Assembly: GCF_003287935.1 (NCBI RefSeq)
Contig: NZ_CP030287.1
Location: forward strand, 7,373,829 to 7,437,828
Direction of reading: 5' to 3'
Origin: Streptomyces sp. ICC1
Lineage (GTDB): Bacteria > Actinomycetota > Actinomycetes > Streptomycetales > Streptomycetaceae
DNA length: 64,000 nt
Shown: piece by piece, positions 9,039 through 20,249 of the stretch
How the letters are laid out: every line of letters begins with the position of its first letter
Position numbering within the stretch: the first letter of the stretch is position 1
Made by a program: the position numbers and the translations under genes
Notes under the pieces: generated by a model
The model's input: only the letters and a program-made list of their open reading frames with translations
Told to the model about the DNA's origin: nothing
Database searches by the model: none

Positions 9039-9121
9039 ACGCACGCGCACGCCGGCCACTGGAGCGCGCCGGCCACGGGAGCACGCCGGCTGAGCGACCA
9101 CGCCGGCCACGCGACCACGCG
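9039..9121. repeat. GC-rich degenerate short repeats between convergent genes
   Basis: The gap between the AraC-type gene and the kinase gene contains several imperfect repeats of (CAC)GCCGGCCAC, at about 9050, 9068 and 9100, interspersed with CACG runs. GCCGGC is self-complementary, so it can fold and may end transcription from both sides. No coding frame is supported. Confidence 0.35.
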
Positions 9122-9122
9122 A

Positions 9123-10829
9123 CTATGCCGAGTCCGCCTCGGGGTCCGTGCGCCGTGCCGGGCCCGGCTTTCCCGGGTCGGACCGGCGGGACCGCACGAA
9201 GCGGAGCAGGCGCGTGATGCCGTAGCCGAGCAGCCAGGGCAGCACCGTGATGCCCCCGACGTACACGGTCAGGTAGTCGAGGAAGTCGTACAACTGCTCC
9301 GGCGCCGCCACGGTGCCATCCACCCGTTTCGGCCACGCCCACCGGCTCAGCGGGAAGACCATGACGATCGCCGAGGTCACCACCGGTATCAGCGGGACCA
9401 GGACCGACCACAGCCGAGGCCGCGGACCGGGTGTGGAGGCGCACCGCACCCCCAGCGCGACCATGGCGAACGGGCCGAACAGCGCCCACAGCACCCCCGG
9501 GAACAGCAGCAGTGTCCACCACTCGTCCGAGTACCCGAACATCATCCGCGTCGCCCCCCGGTGCCGCCCGCCCCCGGGCTCCGTCCCCGGGCGGCCGCGG
9601 CCTGCCTGTCGGCCGTGGTATATCAGGGACAGCACGAACACCCCGCCCAGGCCGAGCACCCGCTCCCGCATCCCGACCAGCCCGTTGCCGCCGCTCGGCA
9701 GCCCCGGCTCGGCCGCCTTGCCGTCACAGGGACCGTTCTCCACCTGCATCGCGAACTCACCCTCCCGGTGCGCCAGCCGTACGACGACCCGCGCGCCCGG
9801 AGCGTGCTTGTGGCAGTTGGTCAGCGCCTCCTGCACCACCCGGTACGCCGTCTGCTCCACCTCCGCCGCGTACGGGTCCCCCACCCCCCGCACATCGAGC
9901 TCCACCACCATCCCGGCCGCCCGCGACTGCCCGACCAGCGCCTCCAGCTCCGCCAGCGTCGGCCCCTCCTCGAAGCCGCCCACCAGGCCCAGCGCCACCG
10001 GTACCGGAACGGCCGCCGCCCTGCGCTTCGGCGCCTCGGCCCGCAGCACCCCGAGCATCTCCCGGAGCTCCGTCAACGCCTGCCGGCCCATGTCCCCCAC
10101 CAGCGCGGCGTTCTTCACCGCCTTCGCCGGGTCCTTCAACGCGATCGCCTGCAGGGCCGCCGCGTGCACCACCATCAGCGACACCCGGTGGGCCACCACG
10201 TCGTGCATCTCCCGGGCGATCCGGGTCCGCTCTTCCTTACGGGCCCACTCCGCCCGCTCCTCCGCCCGGTCCGCGAGCAGCGACAGCTCCCGCTCCAGCG
10301 AGTCCGCACGCTCCTGCAGGCTCTCCATGAGCCGCCGGCGGGCCCCTATGTACAGCCCGAACAGCACCGGCGGCACGGTCAGCGCCACCGCCACGAACAC
10401 GGACAGCAGCACGACGAGCGTGCTCCCGGCCTCCGCGTCCTTGCGGGTCAGCATGTACATCACCACGAAGGTCGCGGCCATCGACATCGACGTCAGGGTC
10501 GCCGTGATCCGCCGGGGCACCTCGGAGGTGGCGAGCGTGTACAGCGCGACCACCCCGAGCAGGAACCCCATCACGGCGGGCGACACGGCGATCCCGACCA
10601 GCACCACGGCGATCGGCCAGCGCCGCCGCAGCGTGAGCGTGGTCCCCACCACGAACCCGAACAGCACTCCCGCGGGTACCGGGATCCCCGCCTCGTGCGC
10701 GAACCCGACGCCCTCCCAAGCGCACTCGACGGCGGACACCCCGCCGATCACCACGTCCTCCACGGCATCCCGCCGCCGCGCCCACCACAAAGGCCCAGCG
10801 CGGCCTTCCACATCCCCCGTACTGGTCAT
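9123..10829 (-). CDS. NarL-partner type histidine kinase fused to a C-terminal membrane protein
   Basis: 568 residues from ATG 10829. Residues ~40-190 hold about five membrane spans. The HisKA_3 dimerisation helix with the phospho-acceptor His is in RTRIAREMHDVVAHRVSLMV. The HATPase_c domain shows the N box TNCHKHA and G2 box GNGLVGMRERVLGLGGVF. Directly after the G2 box, where a normal kinase ends in ~20 residues, a low-complexity joint leads into MMFGYSDEWWTLLLFPGVLW, a four-span membrane domain that looks like a separate gene starting at 9545. No response regulator is adjacent. Either a deletion fused two genes or this is a genuine fusion; the ATPase domain is probably slightly short. Confidence 0.75.
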   Translation of the reverse strand: MTSTGDVEGRAGPLWWARRRDAVEDVVIGGVSAVECAWEGVGFAHEAGIPVPAGVLFGFVVGTTLTLRRRWPIAVVLVGIAVSPAVMGFLLGVVALYTLATSEVPRRITATLTSMSMAATFVVMYMLTRKDAEAGSTLVVLLSVFVAVALTVPPVLFGLYIGARRRLMESLQERADSLERELSLLADRAEERAEWARKEERTRIAREMHDVVAHRVSLMVVHAAALQAIALKDPAKAVKNAALVGDMGRQALTELREMLGVLRAEAPKRRAAAVPVPVALGLVGGFEEGPTLAELEALVGQSRAAGMVVELDVRGVGDPYAAEVEQTAYRVVQEALTNCHKHAPGARVVVRLAHREGEFAMQVENGPCDGKAAEPGLPSGGNGLVGMRERVLGLGGVFVLSLIYHGRQAGRGRPGTEPGGGRHRGATRMMFGYSDEWWTLLLFPGVLWALFGPFAMVALGVRCASTPGPRPRLWSVLVPLIPVVTSAIVMVFPLSRWAWPKRVDGTVAAPEQLYDFLDYLTVYVGGITVLPWLLGYGITRLLRFVRSRRSDPGKPGPARRTDPEADSA

Positions 10830-10960
10830 GCGGTCCAGCGTACGCAGAGCCCCCAGCACAGAGGCGACCGAAATTCCGGCAAACCAACGGTAATCGCACG
10901 TACGACTGAATCGTCCACGCATCGGGACAGGAATCCCGCATTCCGGAAGACATTGGCGAC

Positions 10961-11860
10961 ATGACCGAAATGAAACGCCGCCCCGGCGACGGCACCGGCG
11001 GCCTCCGTACCGGAACCGCGACCTACGAATCCCTCCGCGAACAGGCGATAGCCCTGCGCCGCGAGGGCCTCAGCCTGCGGCAGATCCGCGACCGCCTGGG
11101 CATCCACAACAACAACATCCTCAACGGCCTGGTGAAGGGCGAGCCGCCACCCGAGTGGACGAAGCGCCCGAACGCGAAGGACGACCTCCGCGACCGCGCC
11201 CGCGAACTCCGCGTGCAGGGCATGACGTACGACGAGATCCAGGTCGAGCTGGGCTGCTCGAAGAGCTCGATCTCCCTCTGGGTCCGCGACCTCCCGAAAC
11301 CGGAACGCAAGCACCGGGCACCGGGCACCGACATGACTCGGGCACGGCAAGGCCTCAGGGAGGCTCACGAACGCCGAAAGGCCGAGTACGAGGAGACTCG
11401 CAGCGCAGCACGGAAAGAGATCGGAGCCCTCACCGGGCGGGAACTGTTCATCATCGGTGTCGGCCTCTACTGGGCCGAGGGGGGCAAGACCAAGCCCCAC
11501 CAGCCGCACCCGCAGATCAGCTTCACGAACAGCGACGCCGGCATGATCAAGACGTTCCTCGCGTGGCTGCGCCTCCTGGAAGTGACGGACGACCGGCTGC
11601 GGTTCACGCTACAGATCCACGAAACCACCGACGTCGCCAACGCGGAGCAGTACTGGATCGACACCGTGGGGCTCGACGCGTCCCACTTCGGCAAAACCAC
11701 GCTCAAACGGCACACCCCCCTCACGAACCGTAAGAACACGGGCGACACGTACCGGGGTTGCCTCACCGTGCGCGTCCTCAAGGGCTCCGATCTTTATCGT
11801 CGCATCGAGGGCGCATGGTGCGGCATAGTAGGAGCCGTTGAGTCGACCAGGAGGGCGTAA
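10961..11860 (+). CDS. HTH protein with LAGLIDADG-like domain beside tRNA-Gln
   Basis: 299 residues. Two short homeodomain-like helix-turn-helix stretches come first: YESLREQAIALRREGLSLRQ...LGIHNNNI and LRDRARELRVQGMTYDEIQ...ELGCSKSSISLWVRDL. A charged linker leads to ~150 residues with the pattern of actinobacterial LAGLIDADG-like proteins: IIGVGLYWAEGGKTK, ISFTNSDAGMIKTFLAWLRLL, LQIHETTDVANAEQYW, KRHTPLTNRKNTG and YRRIEGAW. In homing endonucleases this fold cuts DNA; in free-standing copies the role is unproven. It ends 23 bases before the tRNA gene. The family is recognised from pattern only. Confidence 0.7.
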   Translation: MTEMKRRPGDGTGGLRTGTATYESLREQAIALRREGLSLRQIRDRLGIHNNNILNGLVKGEPPPEWTKRPNAKDDLRDRARELRVQGMTYDEIQVELGCSKSSISLWVRDLPKPERKHRAPGTDMTRARQGLREAHERRKAEYEETRSAARKEIGALTGRELFIIGVGLYWAEGGKTKPHQPHPQISFTNSDAGMIKTFLAWLRLLEVTDDRLRFTLQIHETTDVANAEQYWIDTVGLDASHFGKTTLKRHTPLTNRKNTGDTYRGCLTVRVLKGSDLYRRIEGAWCGIVGAVESTRRA

Positions 11861-11883
11861 TGTCCGACTTGGTCGAAATGTAG

Positions 11884-11955
11884 TCCCCTGTGGTGTAATC
11901 GGCAGCACTGGGACCTTTGGAGTCCTATGTCCGGGTTCGAGTCCTGGCAGGGGAG
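11884..11955 (+). tRNA. tRNA-Gln (anticodon TTG)
   Basis: The 7-bp acceptor stem TCCCCTG (11884-11890) pairs with CAGGGGA (11948-11954), followed by discriminator G. The anticodon stem GGGAC/GTCCT encloses CTTTGGA, giving anticodon TTG (codon CAA). The T-loop is GGTTCGAGTCC. CCA is not encoded, as usual in this group. It lies 110 bases before glmU. Confidence 0.93.
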
Positions 11956-12065
11956 CGCTGCGAGCCGGGGCCCTGACCGCGATGGTCAGGGCCCTACCTC
12001 GTTTAGGGCCCCAAACGCCCCGGTATCCTTCACGGGTCCACCACCCGAAGCCGAAGGGCACACCC

Positions 12066-13514
12066 GTGAGCGCCAACCGCCCGGCAGCCGTCGTCGTACT
12101 CGCAGCGGGTGAAGGCACCCGCATGAAGTCGGCCACACCCAAGGTTCTCCACGAGATCAGCGGGCGCTCGCTCGTCGGTCACGTCGTCGCCGCCTCCCGC
12201 GAACTGGACCCCGCGCACCTCGTCGTCGTCGTCGGCCACGCCCGCGAGCAGGTCACCGCGCACCTCGCCACCGTCGACGCCGACGTCCGCACCGCGGTCC
12301 AGTACGAGCAGAACGGCACCGGGCACGCCGTCCGGATGGCCCTCGAAGAGCTCGGCGACCGGCCGGCCGGGACCGTGGTCGTCGTCTGCGGCGACACCCC
12401 GCTGCTGACCGGCGAGACGCTGGCCGCGCTGACGGCGACGCACGAGGCCGACGGCAACGCCGTCACCGTGCTGACCGCCGAGGTGCCCGACTCCACCGGC
12501 TACGGCCGCATCGTCCGCGACGCGGACACCGGCGCGGTCACCGCGATCGTCGAGCACAAGGACGCCACCGACGCCCAGCGCGCGATCCGCGAGATCAACT
12601 CCGGGGTGTTCGCCTTCGACGGCGCCCTGCTCTCCGACGCCCTCGGCAAGGTCCGCACGGACAACAGCCAGGGCGAGGAGTACCTCACCGACGTGCTCGG
12701 CATCCTGCGCGAGGCCGGCCACCGCGTGGGCGCGGCCGTGGGCGCGGACCACCGGCAGATCCTCGGGATCAACAACCGGGTCCAGCTCGCGGAGGCCCGT
12801 GCGCTGCTGAACGCGCGCCTGCTGGAGCGCGCCATGCTCGCCGGCGTGACGATCGTCGACCCGGCGAGCACGCTCGTCGATGTGACGGTGACTTTCGGCC
12901 AGGACGCGATCGTGCACCCCGGCACCCAGCTGCTCGGCACCACGCACGTCGGTGAGGAGGCCGAGGTCGGCCCCAACACCCGTCTGAAGGACACGCACGT
13001 GGGTCCGCGGGCCCGGGTGGACAACACGGTGGCGGACGGCGCGGTGGTCGGCGAGTCGGCGACCGTCGGTCCGTTCGCGTACCTGCGTCCGGGCACGAAC
13101 CTGGGCGCGAAGGCCAAGGCCGGCACGTACGTGGAGATGAAGAACGCGACGATCGGCGAGGGCACCAAGGTCCCGCACCTCTCGTACGTCGGCGACGCGA
13201 CGATCGGCGAGTACACGAACATCGGCGCGGCCAGCGTGTTCGTCAACTACGACGGTGAGCACAAGCACCACACGACCGTCGGCTCACACTGCAAGACGGG
13301 TTCGGACAACATGTTTGTGGCTCCCGTCACCATCGGGGACGGCGCCTACACGGCCGCCGGGTCCGTGATCACGAAGGATGTGCCGCCCGGTGCGCTGGCC
13401 GTGGCCCGTGGCCAGCAGCGGAATATCGAGGGCTGGGTGGCCCGCAAGCGTCCGGGAAGTGCCGCTGCCACGGCGGCTCAGTCGGCGGTCCGCGAGGACT
13501 CCGGCGAACGCTGA
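12066..13514 (+). CDS. glmU: Bifunctional N-acetylglucosamine-1-phosphate uridyltransferase / glucosamine-1-phosphate acetyltransferase
   Basis: 482 residues from the GTG at 12066. The N-terminal pyrophosphorylase domain has the signature VVLAAGEGTRMKS, a TGHAVR loop (QNGTGHAV) and CGDTPLLTGETL. The C-terminal half is a left-handed beta-helix with many hexapeptide turns (VGPNTRLKDTHVGPRARVDN and onward), the active-site stretch FVNYDGEHKHHTTVG and the terminal VPPGALAVARGQQRNIEGWV. It makes UDP-GlcNAc for peptidoglycan and glycans in two steps from GlcN-1-P, in the cytosol. The longer open frame back to 11838 overlaps the tRNA and is not used. Followed by prs. Confidence 0.97.
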   Translation: MSANRPAAVVVLAAGEGTRMKSATPKVLHEISGRSLVGHVVAASRELDPAHLVVVVGHAREQVTAHLATVDADVRTAVQYEQNGTGHAVRMALEELGDRPAGTVVVVCGDTPLLTGETLAALTATHEADGNAVTVLTAEVPDSTGYGRIVRDADTGAVTAIVEHKDATDAQRAIREINSGVFAFDGALLSDALGKVRTDNSQGEEYLTDVLGILREAGHRVGAAVGADHRQILGINNRVQLAEARALLNARLLERAMLAGVTIVDPASTLVDVTVTFGQDAIVHPGTQLLGTTHVGEEAEVGPNTRLKDTHVGPRARVDNTVADGAVVGESATVGPFAYLRPGTNLGAKAKAGTYVEMKNATIGEGTKVPHLSYVGDATIGEYTNIGAASVFVNYDGEHKHHTTVGSHCKTGSDNMFVAPVTIGDGAYTAAGSVITKDVPPGALAVARGQQRNIEGWVARKRPGSAAATAAQSAVREDSGER

Positions 13515-13647
13515 GGTGAACTGACCGGAAACGGCTACGCCCGAGACGGCGTACCGTGATAGGTGCACGCAATTCGGCTGGCTCACCGTGTGCGGGACGG
13601 ACGCACATGGGGGCGAGCAGCTTTCCCACGTCTGAGGAGACAGTGCT

Positions 13648-14625
13648 GTGACCGGGATCAAGACGACCGGCGAGAAGAAGCTGATGCTCTTCTCCGGCCG
13701 CGCCCACCCCGAGCTGGCCGAGGAGGTCGCGCACCAGCTCGGTGTCGGCCTCGTGCCGACCAAGGCTTTCGACTTCGCGAACGGCGAGATCTACGTCCGT
13801 TTCCAGGAGTCTGCTCGTGGCGCGGACTGCTTCCTGATCCAGAGCCACACGGCTCCGATCAACAAGTGGATCATGGAGCAGCTGATCATGATCGACGCGC
13901 TCAAGCGCGCGTCGGCACGCTCCATCACCGTGATCGTCCCGTCCTACGGGTACGCCCGTCAGGACAAGAAGCACAAGGGCCGCGAGCCGATCTCGGCCCG
14001 TCTGGTCGCGGACCTGCTGAAGACCGCGGGTGCCGACCGCATCCTGACGGTGGACCTGCACACGGACCAGATCCAGGGTTTCTTCGACGGCCCGGTCGAC
14101 CACCTTTCGGCCCTGTCGGTCCTCGCGGACTACGTCGGTGCCAAGGTCGACCGCTCCAAGCTGACGATCGTCTCCCCGGACGCCGGCCGCGTTCGCGTCG
14201 CCGACCGCTGGTGCGACCGTCTGGACGCGCCGCTGGCTATCGTCCACAAGCGCCGTGACAAGGACGTCGCCAACCAGGTGACCGTCCACGAGGTCGTCGG
14301 TGAGGTCAAGGGCCGCGTCTGCGTCCTGGTCGACGACATGATCGACACGGGTGGCACGATCTGCGCCGCCGCCGACGCGCTCTTCGCGCACGGCGCGGAG
14401 GACGTCATCGTGACGGCCACGCACGGCATCCTGTCGGGCCCGGCGGCGGACCGCCTGAAGAACTCCAAGGTCAGCGAGTTCGTGTTCACGAACACCCTGC
14501 CGGACCCGTCCGACCTGGAGCTCGACAAGATCACGGTGCTGTCGATCGCCCCGATGATCGCGCGCGCGGTGCGCGAGGTCTTCGAGGACGGCTCGGTCAC
14601 CAGTCTCTTCGAAGAGCAGCAGTAG
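13648..14625 (+). CDS. prs: Ribose-phosphate pyrophosphokinase (PRPP synthetase)
   Basis: 325 residues starting at GTG 13648, with GAGGAG about 8 bases upstream. Motifs: the ATP flexible loop and ribose-5-phosphate region YARQDKKHKGREPISARLVA, the metal-binding VDLHTDQIQGFF and the PRPP-binding VCVLVDDMIDTGGTI. It forms PRPP from ribose-5-phosphate and ATP for nucleotide, His and Trp synthesis. It follows glmU by 133 bases, an order shared with many actinobacteria and Gram-positive bacteria. Confidence 0.97.
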   Translation: MTGIKTTGEKKLMLFSGRAHPELAEEVAHQLGVGLVPTKAFDFANGEIYVRFQESARGADCFLIQSHTAPINKWIMEQLIMIDALKRASARSITVIVPSYGYARQDKKHKGREPISARLVADLLKTAGADRILTVDLHTDQIQGFFDGPVDHLSALSVLADYVGAKVDRSKLTIVSPDAGRVRVADRWCDRLDAPLAIVHKRRDKDVANQVTVHEVVGEVKGRVCVLVDDMIDTGGTICAAADALFAHGAEDVIVTATHGILSGPAADRLKNSKVSEFVFTNTLPDPSDLELDKITVLSIAPMIARAVREVFEDGSVTSLFEEQQ

Positions 14626-14671
14626 GGCAGTAGGGCGGCAGGCACGTCCGCACTGCGCTAGATCCTTTTTG

Positions 14672-14735
14672 GGTACGGCCTTCCCGCCGGGTACACTCCT
14701 TGAGTTGCTCGGCGAGGGAGGCCGTACCTGTTTTT
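14672..14735 (+). terminator. Long-arm hairpin with T-run between prs and rplY
   Basis: GGTACGGCCT (14672-14681) pairs perfectly with AGGCCGTACC (14719-14728), followed by TGTTTTT (14729-14735). The 37-base loop is unusually long. It may be the prs terminator, or a leader structure controlling rplY, whose start is 100 bases on. T-runs of this kind are rare in the window. Confidence 0.5.
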
Positions 14736-14834
14736 CACGGGTGCGGATGCTCCGTTATCGACGCGCTCTTCGTAGCAGGCCGTGTTCCGGCCGGGTGACT
14801 GTCGTCCATTTCCGTCACCCCACGAGGAGTGAGC

Positions 14835-15416
14835 ATGTCCGAGATCAAGCTTGCCGCGCAGGTCCGCGAGTCCTTCGGCAAGGGCTCTGCCCGCCAGGCC
14901 CGTCGTGACGCCCTGACCCCCGCGGTCATCTACGGCCACGGCACCGAGCCGAAGCACGTCAACGTCGACGCCCACGCCCTGCAGCTGGCGCTCCGCACCC
15001 CGAACGTCCTGCTCTCCCTGGACATCGCGGGCGGCGGCACCGAGCTGGTCATCCCGAAGGCCGTGCAGAAGCACCCGCTGAAGCGTTCGATCTCCCACGT
15101 CGACTTCCTGATCGTCAAGAAGGGCGAGAAGGTCACCGTCGACGTCGCGATCGTCACCGAGGGCGAGCTGGCCCCGGGCGGCAACATGCTGGAGACCCTC
15201 CAGAACACCATCTCCGTCGAGGCCGAGGCCACGCACATCCCGACCGAGGTCACCGTCTCGATCGCGGGCCTGGAGGCCGGTGCCACCATCACCGCCAAGG
15301 ACCTGGTCCTCCCGGCGGGCACCACCCTGGCCGTCGACGGCGACATCGCCGTCCTGCAGGTCATCGGTGCGCAGGGCGAGGAGCCGGCCGCCGACGCCGC
15401 GGGCACCGAGGCCTGA
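14835..15416 (+). CDS. rplY: 50S ribosomal protein L25 (CTC form)
   Basis: 193 residues. The ATG at 14835 is preceded by GAGGAG; an in-frame GTG at 14829 has worse spacing. The N-terminal ~95 residues are the 5S-rRNA-binding L25 domain ([29 protein letters not shown]), followed by the C-terminal TL5/CTC beta domain ([29 protein letters not shown]) and an Ala/Glu tail. It binds 5S rRNA on the large subunit; the CTC form is stress-linked in Firmicutes. It lies between prs and pth, the usual order. Confidence 0.95.
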   Translation: MSEIKLAAQVRESFGKGSARQARRDALTPAVIYGHGTEPKHVNVDAHALQLALRTPNVLLSLDIAGGGTELVIPKAVQKHPLKRSISHVDFLIVKKGEKVTVDVAIVTEGELAPGGNMLETLQNTISVEAEATHIPTEVTVSIAGLEAGATITAKDLVLPAGTTLAVDGDIAVLQVIGAQGEEPAADAAGTEA

Positions 15417-15447
15417 GCCTCACCCCCCTCTCTCAGCACTTGCTGAA

Positions 15448-15490
15448 CGACCGCCGTCCGGCTCCACTGGAGCGGGACGGCGGTCGTCTT
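15448..15490 (+). terminator. rplY terminator
   Basis: Perfect 12-bp arms CGACCGCCGTCC (15448-15459) and GGACGGCGGTCG (15475-15486) followed by TCTT. It lies between rplY and pth, so pth probably depends on partial readthrough or its own promoter. Confidence 0.75.
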
Positions 15491-15507
15491 CGTATAAGGA
15501 GCTTTTG

Positions 15508-16098
15508 ATGTCGGACGACGCGGCGCCCTGGCTGATCGTGGGCCTCGGGAATCCGGGTGCGGAGTACGCGGGCAACCGCCACAACATCGGTTTCATGGTG
15601 GCGGACCTGCTGGCGGAGCGGATGGGCGGGAAGTTCAAGGCGCACAAGGCCCGTGCGCAGGTGCTGGAGGGCCGCATGGGTCCGCCGGGGCCGGCGAACC
15701 GGCGGGTGGTGCTGGCGAAGCCGCTGTCGTTCATGAACCTGTCCGGTGGTCCGGTGACGGCGCTGCGGGACTTCTACAAGGTGCCGCCGGAGCGGATCGT
15801 GGCGGTCCACGACGAGCTGGACATCGACTATCCGACGCTGCGGCTGAAGCTGGGCGGCGGGGACAACGGCCACAACGGTCTGAAGTCGATGACGAAGTCG
15901 ATGGGGCCGGACTACCACCGGGTGCGCTGCGGCATCGGGCGGCCGCCCGGCCGGATGCAGGTCGCGGACTTCGTGCTGAAGGACTTCTCCTCGACGGAGC
16001 GCAAGGAGTTGGACTGGTTCGTGGACCGGTCGGCGGACGCGGTGGAGTGTCTGGTCCAGGAGGGTCTGGAGCGGGCGCAGTCCACGTACAACAGTTAG
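15508..16098 (+). CDS. pth: Peptidyl-tRNA hydrolase
   Basis: 196 residues; the ATG at 15508 has AAGGAG 6-8 bases upstream. Family motifs: [21 protein letters not shown] (catalytic His in NRHN), [43 protein letters not shown] (catalytic Asp and substrate Asn), and [11 protein letters not shown]. It frees tRNA from prematurely released peptidyl-tRNA in the cytosol. Last gene of the glmU-prs-rplY-pth run. Confidence 0.96.
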   Translation: MSDDAAPWLIVGLGNPGAEYAGNRHNIGFMVADLLAERMGGKFKAHKARAQVLEGRMGPPGPANRRVVLAKPLSFMNLSGGPVTALRDFYKVPPERIVAVHDELDIDYPTLRLKLGGGDNGHNGLKSMTKSMGPDYHRVRCGIGRPPGRMQVADFVLKDFSSTERKELDWFVDRSADAVECLVQEGLERAQSTYNS

Positions 16099-16110
16099 GC
16101 GCGGATGCGT

Positions 16111-16146
16111 GAGGGGCCCGTACACCGGTGGGTGTACGGGCCCCTC
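16111..16146. terminator. Bidirectional terminator between pth and ppc
   Basis: Perfect 15-bp arms GAGGGGCCCGTACAC (16111-16125) and its complement (16132-16146) with a 6-base loop, sitting between the convergent stops of pth and ppc. Confidence 0.85.
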
Positions 16147-16158
16147 GTGCGTGTGGTC

Positions 16159-18927
<2,769 letters not shown>

Positions 18928-19229
18928 AGGTGCGGCTCCTTGCAGTGTTTCGAGCGCTACTGGGAGGTGGGCTCCGGTTTGCGCGCGGGAGGGGAGGCCT
19001 TCCGGGGTCCTTCTCCGGCTTTCGCCGGGTGGGGTGCCCGGGGAGGGATTCCCGCAGGTGCGCAGCTCGGGCTGCCCGTGCGGACCGCGCTGTCCGACGT
19101 GACCAGGATAGGTGGCCCGTCCTCGTGCCCCGGCCTGTGTGTCACCTGGCGGGACGGCGGTGGGGACGCACCTCAGACCGTGTGCCCAGCCCGTGGCCCC
19201 GCCCGTAACCCCCCGCCCGCCGATTGCCG
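18928..19229. other. Intergenic region upstream of ppc
   Basis: About 300 bases between the ppc start and the stop of the fused transporter gene. It should contain the ppc promoter; a TATCCT on the minus strand near 19110 could be a -10 element but no matching -35 is convincing. No gene is supported. Confidence 0.4.
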
Positions 19230-20249
19230 TCAGTCCGGGCGCAGCGCCTCCGTGAGGTGGCCGCGCAGCCTGGCGAACTCCGGGGAGGCGCGCAACGCCG
19301 TTACGTCCGTGTCCGGATCGCGGGGGAGCGGGACCGTGAGGTCCTCCACCACCCGGCCCGGTCCCGCCGCCATCACCAGCACGCGGGAGCCCAGCAGCAC
19401 CGCCTCCTCGACGGAGTGCGTCACGAACAGCACCGTCGTCCCGAGCCGCCCGGCCAAGGCGCGGACCTCCTCCTGGAGGCGCTCCCGGGTCAGCGCGTCC
19501 AGGGCCGCGAACGGCTCGTCCATCAAGAGGAGTTGGGGCTCGGCCGCCAGGGCGCGGGCGAGCGCCACCCGCTGCTGCTGGCCGCCGGACAGCTCCCACG
19601 TGCGGCGCCCGGCCATCCCCGCGAGACCCACCCGCTCCAGCAACTCGGCTGTCCTTCGCGGCCGTTCGGCTCGCCGGACGTTGTGGCGGGCCAGCGCGAA
19701 GCCGAGGTTCCCGCCGACCGTACGCCAGGGGAACAGCCGCGGCTGCTGGAACACCACCCCCGCACCCCGCCCCGGGCGCGGGGCGGCGCCCCGCACCAGG
19801 GCGCTGCCCGCGGCGGGGCGGGCGAAGCCCGCGATCACGCGCAGCAGGGTGGTCTTGCCGCAGCGGACCGAGCCGATCAGCAGGCCGAGCGGGACCCCGA
19901 CGAGCACCGCGTACGCGGAGCCCGTGCCGATCCGGCGCAAGCTCACGCCCAGATGCTCGACCAGCAGGTGGCCGCCGTACCCGCGCACCCCGTCGTGGGT
20001 GGTGGAGGCAAGGGCGAACTGCCGCCAGACCTCGCCCGGAGAGGGCACCAGCACCCTCGGCCACAGCTCGGCGGCCACCGCCGCCTGCCAGGCCGCGAGC
20101 AGCACGGCCAGGGCCACCAGGCGCAGCGCGCCCCAGCGGAGCGCCTCGCGCAGCCACTTCGGTGCCTCCGACGGGGCCGGTCCGGCCGGCAGTGCGGCGG
20201 GCTTCCCGGTCCCGGTCCCGGTCCCGGGCGTGGTGGTGAGCGCGGTCAC
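19230..20249 (-). CDS. In-frame fusion of sulfonate ABC permease (SsuC 5' part) and ATPase (SsuB 3' part)
   Basis: 339 residues. Residues 1-~127 are the start of an SsuC-type permease ([59 protein letters not shown]). At about base 19868 the text jumps to an SsuB-type ATPase from inside its Walker A loop ([15 protein letters not shown]), continuing through [15 protein letters not shown] (Q-loop region), the ABC signature [15 protein letters not shown], Walker [13 protein letters not shown] and the switch His in VTHSVEEA. The permease core and the first ~40 ATPase residues are missing. The joint still reads G-x4-GKT, a formal Walker A. As a transporter this should be dead. The GTG start overlaps the ssuD-like stop (GTGA). 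Confidence 0.75.
   Translation of the reverse strand: MTALTTTPGTGTGTGKPAALPAGPAPSEAPKWLREALRWGALRLVALAVLLAAWQAAVAAELWPRVLVPSPGEVWRQFALASTTHDGVRGYGGHLLVEHLGVSLRRIGTGSAYAVLVGVPLGLLIGSVRCGKTTLLRVIAGFARPAAGSALVRGAAPRPGRGAGVVFQQPRLFPWRTVGGNLGFALARHNVRRAERPRRTAELLERVGLAGMAGRRTWELSGGQQQRVALARALAAEPQLLLMDEPFAALDALTRERLQEEVRALAGRLGTTVLFVTHSVEEAVLLGSRVLVMAAGPGRVVEDLTVPLPRDPDTDVTALRASPEFARLRGHLTEALRPD

Noticed and set aside
11838..12065. N-terminal extension of glmU by 76 residues
   Set aside because: It would translate through the tRNA-Gln gene; the GTG at 12066 begins the standard GlmU N-terminus.
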